A stretch of DNA of 46,361 nucleotides. Source: a bacterium (GTDB taxonomy: Bacteria; BMS3Abin14). The position numbers and the translations under genes were made by a program. This document shows, in pieces, positions 11,126 through 19,208 of the stretch; position 1 is the first letter of the stretch; every line of letters starts with the position of its first letter. Below the pieces are notes generated by a model, which was given only the letters and a program-made list of their open reading frames with translations, had not been told where the DNA came from and ran no database searches. The stretch is taken from the NCBI GenBank assembly GCA_029210965.1, contig JARGFZ010000021.1, forward strand, positions 1-46,361, in the 5' to 3' direction.

Positions 11126-12092
11126 GGAATGTTTTACTACGCAAGGAAGCTGCCAATCTTTCTTCCTCTTCCTCTCTTTCCCACTGCATCACGGTCCGCA
11201 TTCCCTGGACCTTCTTTCGAAACCAGGTGATCAGGAACAGAAGCGTGATCAGCCCCCAGATCGTTGCGGTACTGGTAAAAACCGGGATCCAGGTGGCCTT
11301 GACCCTGGCGTACTGGTCAAAGCCTGCCAGCAGCTCGGCCATGGACATGTCGAATGCAGCCGCCGTTCCTCCGTTGATCCCACCTCTTTGTAAGGACTCT
11401 GACACAAGGCGGGCGACAGCATCCTCCCCGAACCGCTTCGAAATGTATTTAATAAACAGATAGCTGCGAGCATAGGCGGCACCTGCTCGCGATGCCTGGT
11501 TGGGGAAGGTGAATTCCAGATCTCTGAAATCAGGGGTCGCGCCTGTTGCCTGAGCCCATCCCAGCTGCACGAGCCTGGACAGGTTCATTTCACCGGAAAC
11601 GTAAGTGGCTACCCCCTCCTGGAACCACCGGGACAAACGGATATCGTGTCTTGACTCAGCGTCGCCGAGCAGCAGATGAGCCATTTCGTGCTGCAAGATA
11701 GACCAGTACCTGCTCCCACCGGATCCCATGGCGCCCGGAGTCATGATGAGAACCATACCCAGTCCCGGATAGGTGAGCGCCCCCGCCCATTCGGGTGCAG
11801 GTTTCGTTGTGGGCTGAAGTTTGACGAACTCATCCCTGCTTCCGGCTAAAACGATGGAATAACTTCCCAACCATGGAAGTCCCAGAAACTCCGAGGTGTC
11901 CGTGAGGAAGGTCCCGGCACGTTCCAGAACCTGATTCGCCAGGACATCCGAAGGTCCGCGAAAACGCACCGTCAATCGGGGATCCGAAACAGATTTCCAT
12001 CCTGAATCCTCACCGGCCGCAACAGCTGCACCTGACTGAAATAAGGACAGGCACAACAGGACCGAGGTCAGGATGTGTTGGAAGGTTTTCAT
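11085..12092 (-). CDS. Membrane-anchored gluzincin metallopeptidase (peptidase MA-like)
   Basis: 335 aa. Signal peptide to about residue 25. Zinc site HEMAH at residues 135-139 with a likely third ligand Glu 159 in RWFQEGVATY, the pattern of the peptidase MA family (HExxH...E). A transmembrane helix near residue 270 (FTSTATIWGLITLLFLITWF) and a charged cytoplasmic tail follow, so the catalytic domain faces the periplasm. Start overlaps the DUF167 stop (ATGA), hence translationally coupled. Substrate unknown; envelope maintenance is inferred from its neighbours. Confidence 0.82.
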   Translation of the reverse strand: MKTFQHILTSVLLCLSLFQSGAAVAAGEDSGWKSVSDPRLTVRFRGPSDVLANQVLERAGTFLTDTSEFLGLPWLGSYSIVLAGSRDEFVKLQPTTKPAPEWAGALTYPGLGMVLIMTPGAMGSGGSRYWSILQHEMAHLLLGDAESRHDIRLSRWFQEGVATYVSGEMNLSRLVQLGWAQATGATPDFRDLEFTFPNQASRAGAAYARSYLFIKYISKRFGEDAVARLVSESLQRGGINGGTAAAFDMSMAELLAGFDQYARVKATWIPVFTSTATIWGLITLLFLITWFRKKVQGMRTVMQWEREEEEERLAASLRSKTFHEKRSHDDPRTLH

Positions 12093-12361
12093 GTCAGGCG
12101 TTCCCTGAGGTCCTGGAGTTCTACCCCCTCGAACTCCAGCACCTTGGATCGCCCTTTTTCACCGGATACAATGCGGATGCGGCTCCTGGGTACGCCGGTT
12201 TTTTTAGCCAATAGCCTGATCAGTGAACTGTTGGCAGCTCCTTCTACTGGTGGTGAAGTCAAACGTACCACCAGGACATCCTCCTTCCAGCCTTCCACTA
12301 ACTCCCTGGATGCCCTGGGCTTGACTTTGACGCTGATCCTGGCCGATGAAATATCATTCAC
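12089..12361 (-). CDS. yggU: YggU/DUF167 family protein
   Basis: 90 aa cytoplasmic protein with the family core: VKVKPRASRE near the N-terminus and VRLTSPPVEGAANSSLIRLLAKKTGV, followed by the I-x-x-G-x-K-x-R-x-K motif IVSGEKGRSKVLEFEG. Function unresolved in the literature known to me. It is commonly encoded with YggT, as here. Ends in a 4-base overlap with the metallopeptidase gene. Confidence 0.92.
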   Translation of the reverse strand: MNDISSARISVKVKPRASRELVEGWKEDVLVVRLTSPPVEGAANSSLIRLLAKKTGVPRSRIRIVSGEKGRSKVLEFEGVELQDLRERLT

Positions 12362-12372
12362 CGCCCGGACTC

Positions 12373-12801
12373 TCAGGGCGCCTCGAAAACGACCATGAGA
12401 GCCGGGAAAGGTTGGAGGGAATGTTCGGAGGGTGTCAGAAGAAACTTGTGTTCACCGGGACTCAGGGGGAAGGAGGTCACGCTTTCGAAGATCTGGCCCT
12501 CTTCCTCAAAGGTAAAGGGGACAGGCACCTCATCCACAGTCGCAAGGATATCAAGAGGGTTCAAGCCTTGGTCGGCCTGATCAGGTACGAACCGGGCAAT
12601 GATCTGCCATTGCCATTGAGGTGGGCCTGCGTTTTTCCGAATCATGAGAAATTCGGTGTTTAAAACCTTCCACTGACTAAAGATATTGTCCTGGATGGGG
12701 GGCATGATACCGGGGGCCGCCACATTCAGGCACGACCACAGCGCTCCGCTAACCAGCAAGGCACCCAGGGCAAATAAAAGGCGGCGATGACGTGCAGCCA
12801 T
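12373..12801 (-). CDS. Small putative lipoprotein
   Basis: About 142 aa from the ATG at 12801: MAARHRRLLFALGALLVSGALWSC, a signal peptide with lipobox ALWSC (Cys 24). The frame is open upstream to a TTG at 12876, but that would bury the signal sequence. The mature part has no family I recognise; it contains QIIARFVPDQADQGLNPLDI and VPVPFTFEEEGQIFESV and looks beta-rich. Lies 11 bp before DUF167 in the same operon. Confidence 0.65.
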   Translation of the reverse strand: MAARHRRLLFALGALLVSGALWSCLNVAAPGIMPPIQDNIFSQWKVLNTEFLMIRKNAGPPQWQWQIIARFVPDQADQGLNPLDILATVDEVPVPFTFEEEGQIFESVTSFPLSPGEHKFLLTPSEHSLQPFPALMVVFEAP

Positions 12802-12826
12802 GAGAGTGGAACCGGATCTTACCCGG

Positions 12827-13336
12827 TCACTCCTTATCTTTGCTGACAAGGTACTTAACCTTCTCTTCCTTGCCAATCTCGGCTTCCAGAGCCTCCGTGG
12901 TGACTTCCAGCATCTTCAGGTGACTCTGTGCCGCCGCTTTTACTGCAACCTCAAACTGGGCACGTATCCTTTTAACCTCTACGATCTGATCGCTGATCTT
13001 AGCCAATTTCCGATGAGAATCCTCGACCGTTTTCTCGGCTTTGAGTTCAGCCTCCTTGAGGATGATCTCCGCCTCTTTCCTGGCAGAGACCTTCATGTCC
13101 TCGGTGATCTTCTGGGCTGTCATCATTGTTTCCATGAGGGTCTGCTCGCGCTGCTTGAGTTCCTCATACTGGTTGGAAAGGCGCGCCAGCTTTTCTTTTA
13201 GCTTCCCGTTCTCCCTGATGAGTTCTTCGAACTCTGATGCTGCCATCTCAAGGAAGTTCTCCACCTCCCGGGGATCGAGACCCTTGAGCTTGGTTCTGAA
13301 CTGCTGGCTCTGTATATCGAGAGGTGATAGACGCAT
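12827..13336 (-). CDS. divIVA: DivIVA-family coiled-coil protein
   Basis: 169 aa. N-terminal lipid-binding segment MRLSPLDIQSQQFRTKLKGL with the family signature GLDPREVENFLEMA, then a long heptad coiled coil (about 35-165). DivIVA proteins bind curved membrane at poles or septa and recruit partners. Start supported by AAGGAGA upstream. Located between YggT and the lipoprotein gene, an order often seen in deltaproteobacteria. Confidence 0.92.
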   Translation of the reverse strand: MRLSPLDIQSQQFRTKLKGLDPREVENFLEMAASEFEELIRENGKLKEKLARLSNQYEELKQREQTLMETMMTAQKITEDMKVSARKEAEIILKEAELKAEKTVEDSHRKLAKISDQIVEVKRIRAQFEVAVKAAAQSHLKMLEVTTEALEAEIGKEEKVKYLVSKDKE

Positions 13337-13360
13337 GACCGTTCTCCTTTAAGGCTCTCC

Positions 13361-13660
13361 TCACCTGAGTTTCAGGGCCAGCCCGAACAGGGTCTGAACC
13401 AGGAAACTCTGCAGAAAAACAATGGCAAGGATGGCAACGATGGGGGAAAGGTCCATCATACTGCCCCGCATGGGCAAAACCCTTCTTATATATCCCAGTA
13501 CAGGCTCGGTTATCCGGATCAGGAACTGATAGATCGGGTTGTATGGGTCCATGGTGAACCACGATGCGATAGCCCGTATGACAATAAGCCACATGTAGAT
13601 GTTCAGGATGATGCTCAGGACTTGCGCGACTGCAGTGATGAAGTTACTTAGGATAAACAA
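13361..13660 (-). CDS. yggT: YggT family membrane protein
   Basis: 99 aa with two hydrophobic hairpins; the family motif WFTMDPYNPIYQFLIRITEPVLGYIRRVLP lies between them. YggT proteins are linked to envelope integrity and division-site positioning in several bacteria. The start is TTG (MFILSN...), preceded by GGGGAGGG. First gene of the operon, 25 bp before divIVA. Confidence 0.92.
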   Translation of the reverse strand: MFILSNFITAVAQVLSIILNIYMWLIVIRAIASWFTMDPYNPIYQFLIRITEPVLGYIRRVLPMRGSMMDLSPIVAILAIVFLQSFLVQTLFGLALKLR

Positions 13661-13699
13661 CCTGATACCCTCCCCTTTTTACATTAGTAAACTGCCATA

Positions 13700-13728
13700 A
13701 CTATATAAATTACTGGGGAAAATGTCTA
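13700..13728 (-). promoter_or_regulatory. Promoter of the yggT-divIVA operon
   Basis: Minus strand: TAGACA (13728-13723), 17-bp spacer, TATAGT (13705-13700). Both are 5 of 6 to consensus, 40 bp before the yggT start. Confidence 0.65.
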
Positions 13729-13779
13729 GATGCGAATGACTGGATACCAGAACGCACCCTTCGACAAGCTCAGGGCAGG

Positions 13780-13988
13780 GAACGCAGCACGCAGAACGCA
13801 GGAAAAAACGGTGAAACGTGAAGGGTGAACGGAAGAGCAAATGAATGATAATTGGTGATTGGTGGTTGGTGATTGGAATACCAGTGCACCGGTGCACATG
13901 TGCACTCCATTTCTTCCTTTGGGCTTTGGACTTTGGGCTCCATTTAATCCCTCTGCACCCTGCACCCTGCACTCTACACTTTACTCTG
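13780..13988. repeat. Five adjacent heptamer arrays with different units
   Basis: Side by side: GAACGCA-type x3 (13780-13800), GTGAAAC-type x3 (13811-13831), ATTGGTG-type x4 (13851-13878), TTTGGGC/TTTGGAC x3 (13918-13938), TGCACCC-type x4-5 (13954-13988). Period is 7 in each; the word changes. A GTGCAC palindromic stretch of period 8 separates the third and fourth. No gene is seen between 13661 and 14719. Confidence 0.85.
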
Positions 13989-14067
13989 ATACTGCTCCTG
14001 TAATCCATCATCCCCTTGATTACCTTTACATGGAAAATTCGAGGAGATAAATGTTACAAATAGATAG

Positions 14068-14225
14068 TTGATGGACTCGCAAAAAGTCCATCAATGCGCC
14101 CCGCGCGGGGCGCCCAAATCAATGACTCGCACTGTAAGTCATTGATTTGTAAGGAAAGGGAAAACGACGCTTTTCCCTTTCCGTGGAGCGAAAAGTCCCG
14201 GATTGGACTTTTTGCGACTTTATCA
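14068..14225. repeat. MITE-like palindromic repeat, family A, copy 1
   Basis: About 150 bp with 13-bp terminal inverted repeats, TCGCAAAAAGTCC at 14077-14089 and its complement at 14205-14217. Inside are three more hairpins: GCGCCCCGCGCGGGGCGC, an AATCAATGACT/AGTCATTGATT stem, and GGAAAGGGAAAA/TTTTCCCTTTCC. Related copies: 23299-23463 (same orientation) and 16922-17080 (inverted). No coding capacity. Confidence 0.8.
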
Positions 14226-14235
14226 AGGTTCAACA

Positions 14236-14533
14236 AAGTCATTGCGAGCCCGGTGTCTCTCAGTGGGCGCGGCAATCCCGACTAATGAGACTGCTTCCAC
14301 CGTCGCTCTTTGAGCTATGGCGGACAAGTCACATGGGTGACGGTTTCCTCCTTCGCCAAAGGCTACGGCGGACAAGCGCGATGACCCGTCTTCGTCCTAT
14401 GGACTTCGCCGTGGCAAGCAAATGCGATTGGATTCCGGGTCTGAGCCCGGAATGACGATCTAAAAACCTGAATCAGGCCTCCCTCTGCGTCCTTCGCGAC
14501 CTCTGCGTTAAAACCATCGCCTTCATAGTAATC
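14236..14533. repeat. Mosaic dispersed repeat, family B, copy 1
   Basis: Composite of blocks that recur at 19209-19440 and 34171-34460 in different arrangements: a CATTGCGAGCCC... block, a TTCCACCGTCGCTCTTTGAG block, a palindromic TTCCGGGTCTGAGCCCGGAA block and a CTCTGCGTCCTTCGCGACC block. The remaining gap, 14534-14719, shows no recognisable feature. Confidence 0.75.
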
Positions 14534-14719
14534 GGGATCGCTTCATCACGACACAGGCGTGATTCGCGATGACAACCTGCGCGACAATTAGCGATGATCC
14601 ATTTTCGTTCAACTGACTGCGACGTGGCAAACCGATATGCCAATCAATATTTAAAAGGACCTTCCCCTGTTTTTGCATTAACAGCCATTTAAAAACTTTC
14701 AGGTAGTTCTGGCAGGTTT

Positions 14720-15808
14720 TTAAATGGGAAGCAGAAAACAGTGGTCAGGATCGAAGGATACGAACACATCATCCCCCTCCTTGAGGTCCACCGTAGGCGC
14801 GATGGTGGTGGTGAGCAGGGTTTCCCCCATCCGGATCTCACCCTCGTAAGCCTCTCCCACGAAGATGAGCGTCTCCACCTTCCCCTTGAAGATATTCCTG
14901 CCCCCCGCAGCATCGGTGTCAGCCAGGTTCATGAACTCGGGGCGGACGCACAGCACCGCATCTGTCCCAGGCTGGAGCTTCTGGCTGTTGAGGCCGATAA
15001 TGGGTCCGATATCGGTGTCGATAACGGCGTGATCCCCCTCAAGGGAGGCCACCTTTCCCCCGACGAGGTTGGCCCGGCCGATGAAATCGGCCACGAACTG
15101 GTGATCGGAGTTGAAATAGATCTTCTTGGGGTCTCCGATCTCAACGATACTTCCGGCGCGCATGACCGCGATCCGGTCAGAAAGAGCCAGAGCCTCTATC
15201 CGGTCGTGGGTCACGTAGACCGCGGTGATCTGCAGCTCTGTGAGAAACCGTCGCAGTTCCTTGCGGGTCTCCTCCCTGAGCTTGGCGTCCAGGTTGCTCA
15301 GGGGTTCGTCGAAGAGAATGACCTTGGGCTCGGCCACCAGGGCTCTGGCCAGAGCCACGCGCTGCTGCTGACCGCCGCTGAGCTTGGTCGCCGGGCGTTT
15401 CTCAAAGCCTTCGAGCTGCACGAACTCCAGCACCCTGGCCACTCGTTCCCTGATCTGGGCTTTGGGGGTCTTGCGGTTCTGGAGGGGGTAGGCCACGTTG
15501 TCGAAGACGTTCATGTGGGGCCAGATGGCGTAGGTCTGGAACACCATGCCAAGCCCACGCTCCTCCGGCGGGACGAAGATATCCTTTTCCCTGGACCACA
15601 CAATCTCGTTGCCGATGGAGATCTCTCCGGCATCCGGCGTCTCCAGACCCACGATACATCTGAGAAGGGTGGTTTTACCACACCCGCTGGGGCCGAGGAG
15701 AGTAAAGATCTGGTTGGCCGGGATGGTCAGGTCCACGTTGTCCAGCGCCCGGATCCTCTTGCCTTCGGAGTAATAGTCGCGGGTCAGTCCCGTGAGGCGT
15801 ATTTCCAT
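14720..15808 (-). CDS. ABC transporter ATPase, Fe3+/polyamine (FbpC/PotA) type
   Basis: 362 aa. Walker A GPSGCGKTT, signature LSGGQQQRVALARAL, Walker B VILFDEPLSNLD, H-loop in YVTHDRIEAL. A C-terminal TOBE-like regulatory region (about 245-360) is typical of FbpC/PotA/MalK ATPases. It follows the binding-protein gene by 84 bp and is presumably cotranscribed. The gene pair lacks a permease, which would normally lie between or next to them. Confidence 0.9.
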   Translation of the reverse strand: MEIRLTGLTRDYYSEGKRIRALDNVDLTIPANQIFTLLGPSGCGKTTLLRCIVGLETPDAGEISIGNEIVWSREKDIFVPPEERGLGMVFQTYAIWPHMNVFDNVAYPLQNRKTPKAQIRERVARVLEFVQLEGFEKRPATKLSGGQQQRVALARALVAEPKVILFDEPLSNLDAKLREETRKELRRFLTELQITAVYVTHDRIEALALSDRIAVMRAGSIVEIGDPKKIYFNSDHQFVADFIGRANLVGGKVASLEGDHAVIDTDIGPIIGLNSQKLQPGTDAVLCVRPEFMNLADTDAAGGRNIFKGKVETLIFVGEAYEGEIRMGETLLTTTIAPTVDLKEGDDVFVSFDPDHCFLLPI

Positions 15809-15891
15809 GATCCCTCTATCTGAAAATCCCGGAGCCGGTGACCCGGCCCCGGGAGCGTTAAGGATTTATCTGTGTCAGGTGAACCTGCTGC

Positions 15892-16878
15892 CTACATCTC
15901 AAAGATCTTCTTGAACTTCTCGCCCCAGCTTTTGATCTCATCGTCGGACAGCTCGCGGATGGGGAGGACCTTCACCGCGTTTATTCCATCGATGGGCGGA
16001 AACACGCCCGGGGTCAGAACATACTCGCCCACCTTGTCGGCCAGGAGCTTCATGGCGTCTTTAGAGAGCCAGTAGTCCATGAAGACCTTTGCGGCCTCCG
16101 GGTGGGGGGCCTTGGCCGCCAGGGCGATGCCGCGAGGCGAACCGAGGATGGTGTCCACCCTGGCCCAGTCCAGTGGCGCAGGCGCGTGGGTGATGATGTA
16201 CTTGGGCATGGAGATGGCAATGAGCTTCTCACCGCTCTCCACAGGGGCGGGGGAGGGACCGAAGGAAGCAACGAACATGGGCCTGTTGGCCGCCAGCCCC
16301 TTGACAAACTTCATCCATTCATCATCGGAGGCGAAGATCGTCGACTCCTTCATCCCTACGAGCCAGGAGATGGTGGTGGCGTGGGTGGAGGGGTTGGGCA
16401 TGACGATCTTGTCCTTCCACTTGGGGTCTGTCAGCTCCATGTAGGTTTTAGGGGCATCGGCCGCCTTGACCAGTTCCTTGTTGTAGATAGGAGCGACGTA
16501 CTCGATGCCGAACTGCATAATGGTATCATCTTTCTGCGCCCAGTCGGGGTAACCCGTCGCGGAGGGGGACCGGTAGGGTGCCAGCACTCCATTATCCTTT
16601 AGGATCTGGAGGATGGGCAGGGGGCCCTGGAGAACGTCAGCAGCCAGTTTCCCCGCCTGATGCTCGGTGAGCACGGTGGCCAGGTACTTGGAGGTAGAAA
16701 TGCGCGTATAGACACCATCCACCCCCGTAGCGGCGTTAAAATCATCCATTATGGGCTCTACCGCAGTGATATTGGCGTAAAAACTGGCTTTTCCTTCCGC
16801 TTTGGCCTTGGCGAGGTCAGCAGCGAAGGCGGGTGTGGCCATAAGAACAACCATTAACAGAACAACAAGCTTTTTCAT
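15892..16878 (-). CDS. Periplasmic iron(III)-type ABC substrate-binding protein
   Basis: 328 aa from the ATG at 16878, which has GGGAGGGG just upstream and yields a clean signal peptide (MKKLVVLLMVVLMATPAFA). The frame is open for 55 more codons upstream, but these fall in the family A repeat. The fold is a family 1/6 periplasmic binding protein similar to FbpA/AfuA (SFYANITAVEPIMDDF, SKYLATVLTEHQAGK, VAPIYNKELV). Ligand could be Fe3+ or another small anion; it is not provable here. Partner of the ATPase downstream. Confidence 0.85.
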   Translation of the reverse strand: MKKLVVLLMVVLMATPAFAADLAKAKAEGKASFYANITAVEPIMDDFNAATGVDGVYTRISTSKYLATVLTEHQAGKLAADVLQGPLPILQILKDNGVLAPYRSPSATGYPDWAQKDDTIMQFGIEYVAPIYNKELVKAADAPKTYMELTDPKWKDKIVMPNPSTHATTISWLVGMKESTIFASDDEWMKFVKGLAANRPMFVASFGPSPAPVESGEKLIAISMPKYIITHAPAPLDWARVDTILGSPRGIALAAKAPHPEAAKVFMDYWLSKDAMKLLADKVGEYVLTPGVFPPIDGINAVKVLPIRELSDDEIKSWGEKFKKIFEM

Positions 16879-16921
16879 GATCCCCTCCCTTTTACTTGAG
16901 ACGCGTAATTTCCCTGAGACA

Positions 16922-17080
16922 ACTTTGACAGGGTCGCAAAAGTCCATTATTGGCTTTTTGCTCCTCGGAAAGTGAAAAGTGTCATTTTCACTTTCCTTAC
17001 AAATCAATGACTTACAACCGCAGTCATTGATTTGGGCGCCCATACGGGGCGCTTTGATGGACTTTTTGCGAGTCCATCAA
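16922..17080. repeat. MITE-like palindromic repeat, family A, copy 3 (inverted)
   Basis: Reads as family A on the minus strand; it is more diverged than the other two copies, and its central GC palindrome is reduced. It sits directly upstream of the binding-protein gene. 17081-17271 shows nothing recognisable. Confidence 0.7.
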
Positions 17081-17271
17081 CTTTCAGATTCTCTCACCAT
17101 TTCAGTATAGCAGGTGATCTCGCACTGTCTAAGGCCCGGCAGCTGCCCCATTTAACTCATCACTGGCAACCGCCAGCATAAAAGCTTTATATCTCCAGAC
17201 ACAAACCGTGTAAACTGTGAAAATCAAAAGGAAAAAAGCTACCCCGATTTTTCATCTCTCCGAGAAAGAAC

Positions 17272-17298
17272 AAAAAAAAGCCGGCGATTGCCGGCTTT
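17272..17298 (-). terminator. Rho-independent terminator of tRNA-His
   Basis: Minus strand: stem AAAGCCGGC/GCCGGCTTT with a 4-base loop, followed by a run of eight T. It lies 11 bp after the tRNA. Confidence 0.85.
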
Positions 17299-17308
17299 GA
17301 TCGATCAA

Positions 17309-17386
17309 TGGGGTGGACAGAGGGGGTCGAACCCTCGACCTCTGGAACCACAATCCAGCGCTCTAACCAACTGAGCTATGCCCACC
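17309..17386 (-). tRNA. tRNA-His (GTG)
   Basis: Complete cloverleaf on the minus strand. The acceptor stem GTGGGCA/TGTCCAC has the extra G-1 opposite C73 that is diagnostic for tRNA-His. D-arm contains AGCTCAGTTGGTTAGAGC; the anticodon stem CTGGA/TCCAG encloses loop TTGTGGT, anticodon GTG; T-arm GAGGGTTCGACCCCCTC. CCA is encoded (17311-17309). Confidence 0.97.
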
Positions 17387-17547
17387 ATACGTTTTCTCCA
17401 GTTCCACTGCTCTGGAGAGCAAACTAACTATCACGGCTATTGAAAGGTGTCAATGTACAGGACATGGAGAAAACGTATCTGGAATTTCATACACAATTAT
17501 TGCCGGGTAGCAGGTCAGTCCCTTTTGGAGCCCGGCAATAATTGTGT
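17387..17547. repeat. Two long perfect inverted repeats next to tRNA-His
   Basis: First pair: a 14-bp arm at 17387-17400, abutting the tRNA 5' end, and its exact complement at 17465-17478, bracketing the tRNA promoter. Second pair: a 17-bp arm at 17491-17507 and its exact complement at 17531-17547, with a 23-nt loop, overlapping the end of the small secreted-protein gene. The second could end that gene's transcript, although no T-run follows. Confidence 0.75.
17425..17453 (-). promoter_or_regulatory. Probable tRNA-His promoter
   Basis: Minus strand TTGACA (17453-17448), 17-bp spacer, TAGTTA (17430-17425), about 40 bp before the tRNA. The -10 is poor. Confidence 0.45.
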
Positions 17548-17820
17548 CCCCGGATGCATGGGATCGTTCAGGATCACCGAGTTGCCGCTGGCCTTGCCTT
17601 CCGCCTGGCCGGGCAGGGAGAAACGCTTTCCCGCCCCCTGACTGGAGTTAAAATTCTTGGTATGGGTTTCGGTGTTTTTATGCTGGTAGTAATCGACACC
17701 GAAGCTTGATTCGGCCGTCCACCCTTTGCCGTTACCGCCGAAATTTTCGGAAGCAGAGTATGCTATGCCGGCGGAAAGGAATACGACCAATAACGCTATC
17801 ATTACAACATGGATTCTCAT
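17515..17820 (-). CDS. Small secreted protein of unknown function
   Basis: 101 aa from the ATG at 17820, preceded by GGGAGGCGAA. Signal peptide MRIHVVMIALLVVFLSAGIAYSA; the mature part (about 78 aa) is polar, rich in Gly, Ser, Asn and Lys, with no Cys. No family recognised. The last residues lie within a strong inverted repeat. The frame is open upstream to 17889, but the extension lacks a ribosome site. Confidence 0.55.
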   Translation of the reverse strand: MRIHVVMIALLVVFLSAGIAYSASENFGGNGKGWTAESSFGVDYYQHKNTETHTKNFNSSQGAGKRFSLPGQAEGKASGNSVILNDPMHPGTQLLPGSKRD

Positions 17821-18024
17821 TTCGCCTCCCAGGTCAGTTGTTAAATATTCACTCAGGTGCTGCTGATAGTACAGAATTCCCGCCGGCATTCAAGACACGG
17901 GGACACGGCGAGGGGGTGACTCGGGGAAAGATCTATTCTCCGCTTCGCCCGGCAGGCAAACTTGGATTCTGATTCTCGCACGCACGCAATCACGCTCTAC
18001 GCACGTACGGAATTTTTTTCTGGA

Positions 18025-18087
18025 TTCTGCGTTCTGCGTTCTGCGTTCTGCGTTCTGCGTTCTGCGTTCTGCGTTCTGCGTTCTGCA
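18025..18087. repeat. Nine-copy heptamer array (TTCTGCG)
   Basis: Eight perfect TTCTGCG units and a ninth ending in A, directly after the 3' end of the DHH gene. The longest near-perfect run apart from that at 20128. The rest of 17821-18103 holds no recognisable gene. Confidence 0.9.
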
Positions 18088-18103
18088 AAGGATGATCCTG
18101 CAC

Positions 18104-19093
18104 CTACATTCCCTGCCAAAGTTTAATTATTCTTTCCACTGTCTGTTCCTTCACCTTCACCATCTCATCCTTGCTGCGGCAGTCGATCCTTCCCCCGGCG
18201 GCGCCGGGGTGACCATCTCCGACGTTCAGTTCCCGCATGATCTCCCCGATATCCTTTTCATGATCCCGGGCGTTCATCAGGAAAGAGAGAGACATGGAGA
18301 GAGTGAGATCGGTGGTCTTTTTCCCCATCTGGAAGGTATTGCCCACCATGAGAACCGCCAAAGCCTCCGGATATCTGATGAACGCCGCATTGCGGATGAT
18401 CTCCGGTTTCCGATTGTGGCGGGTCAGATCGATGACCACCACTTCCCGCCCTGTGTCCATCTCATGAAAAGAGGTATCCTGGTCGATGAGAACCAGGCTC
18501 TTCTCCTCCATTCTGGCATAGGTCTCGACCTTTTCCAGGACTTCCGGAATCTCCAGAACCCCGCCCATGGATCTTTCTCGCAGGAGCCGGACCATCCTTC
18601 CAAGGAAGTCATGGAGGCCTTTCTTGTCCGAGTACGCAGCAAAAATAGCATTGGAGAGTTTCCTCTCCACCGTGGGCTCCCGCCACTCTTCCATAGTGCT
18701 GTAATCGAAAGAGTCCACACGGTCGGTGCCTGCCACGGTGTCGGCCATGAATTGGGGGAATTCAGTCTCAGTCCTGAAGTATTCGTAGACGACCCTTGCG
18801 CAGGAGGGCGCAGCCTCGAACCGGCCCGGAACCGTTTCCGGGTCGATCTCCCTGAGCCTGAGGTCTGCCAGGTTTCCGGGGTGGTGATCGAACCACATAC
18901 CCACCCTCATGGGGCAGGGCAGGTCACAGGCGATGTCCGATTCGGAGGTAGGGATCCGACTGTTCTGAATGGCAACCGGCCCGGCAAAAAAGAACCGGTC
19001 TATTCCCGTGGCAAAAGAAACAATGGCTGCGCTGACAACGCCATCAAGGTCGTCGTGGGTGACTATACGGGAAAGAGCTATCTCAGATCTCAA
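18104..19093 (-). CDS. DHH-family phosphoesterase
   Basis: 329 aa. N-terminal metal motif THDDLDG (residues 12-18), then WFDHHPG (the DHH motif) near residue 68, ADTVAGTDRVDS, and a DHHA1-like end GDGHPGAAGG near residue 293. The family includes NrnA-type nanoRNA/pAp phosphatases and exopolyphosphatases; which substrate applies is not clear. Start is TTG within a heptamer array, since no ATG or GTG lies in frame nearby; the N-terminus is therefore uncertain by a few residues. Confidence 0.85.
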   Translation of the reverse strand: MRSEIALSRIVTHDDLDGVVSAAIVSFATGIDRFFFAGPVAIQNSRIPTSESDIACDLPCPMRVGMWFDHHPGNLADLRLREIDPETVPGRFEAAPSCARVVYEYFRTETEFPQFMADTVAGTDRVDSFDYSTMEEWREPTVERKLSNAIFAAYSDKKGLHDFLGRMVRLLRERSMGGVLEIPEVLEKVETYARMEEKSLVLIDQDTSFHEMDTGREVVVIDLTRHNRKPEIIRNAAFIRYPEALAVLMVGNTFQMGKKTTDLTLSMSLSFLMNARDHEKDIGEIMRELNVGDGHPGAAGGRIDCRSKDEMVKVKEQTVERIIKLWQGM

Positions 19094-19107
19094 ATCTCAA
19101 ATCTCAT
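19080..19107. repeat. Heptamer array over the DHH gene start
   Basis: Four units of ATCTCAG/ATCTCAA/ATCTCAT. The TTG start of the DHH gene (19093-19091) is inside it, so the array supplies both start codon and leader. Confidence 0.8.
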
Positions 19108-19208
19108 AGAAAAGCTGCCTCTCGCTCATGAATGAGTTTTTCACCCAGCTTTCAGGATTTACCCTGCGGTAAAAAACATCGCTTTTATGATAGCTGTGCT
19201 TTACCCAG

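Noticed and set aside
14068-14533. Small ORFs across repeat families A and B
   Set aside because: They recur only because the repeats recur, and the palindromes explain the open frames; no start sites or protein features.
15892-17043. Longer binding protein starting at 17043
   Set aside because: The added 55 residues are a translation of the family A repeat and would bury the signal peptide.
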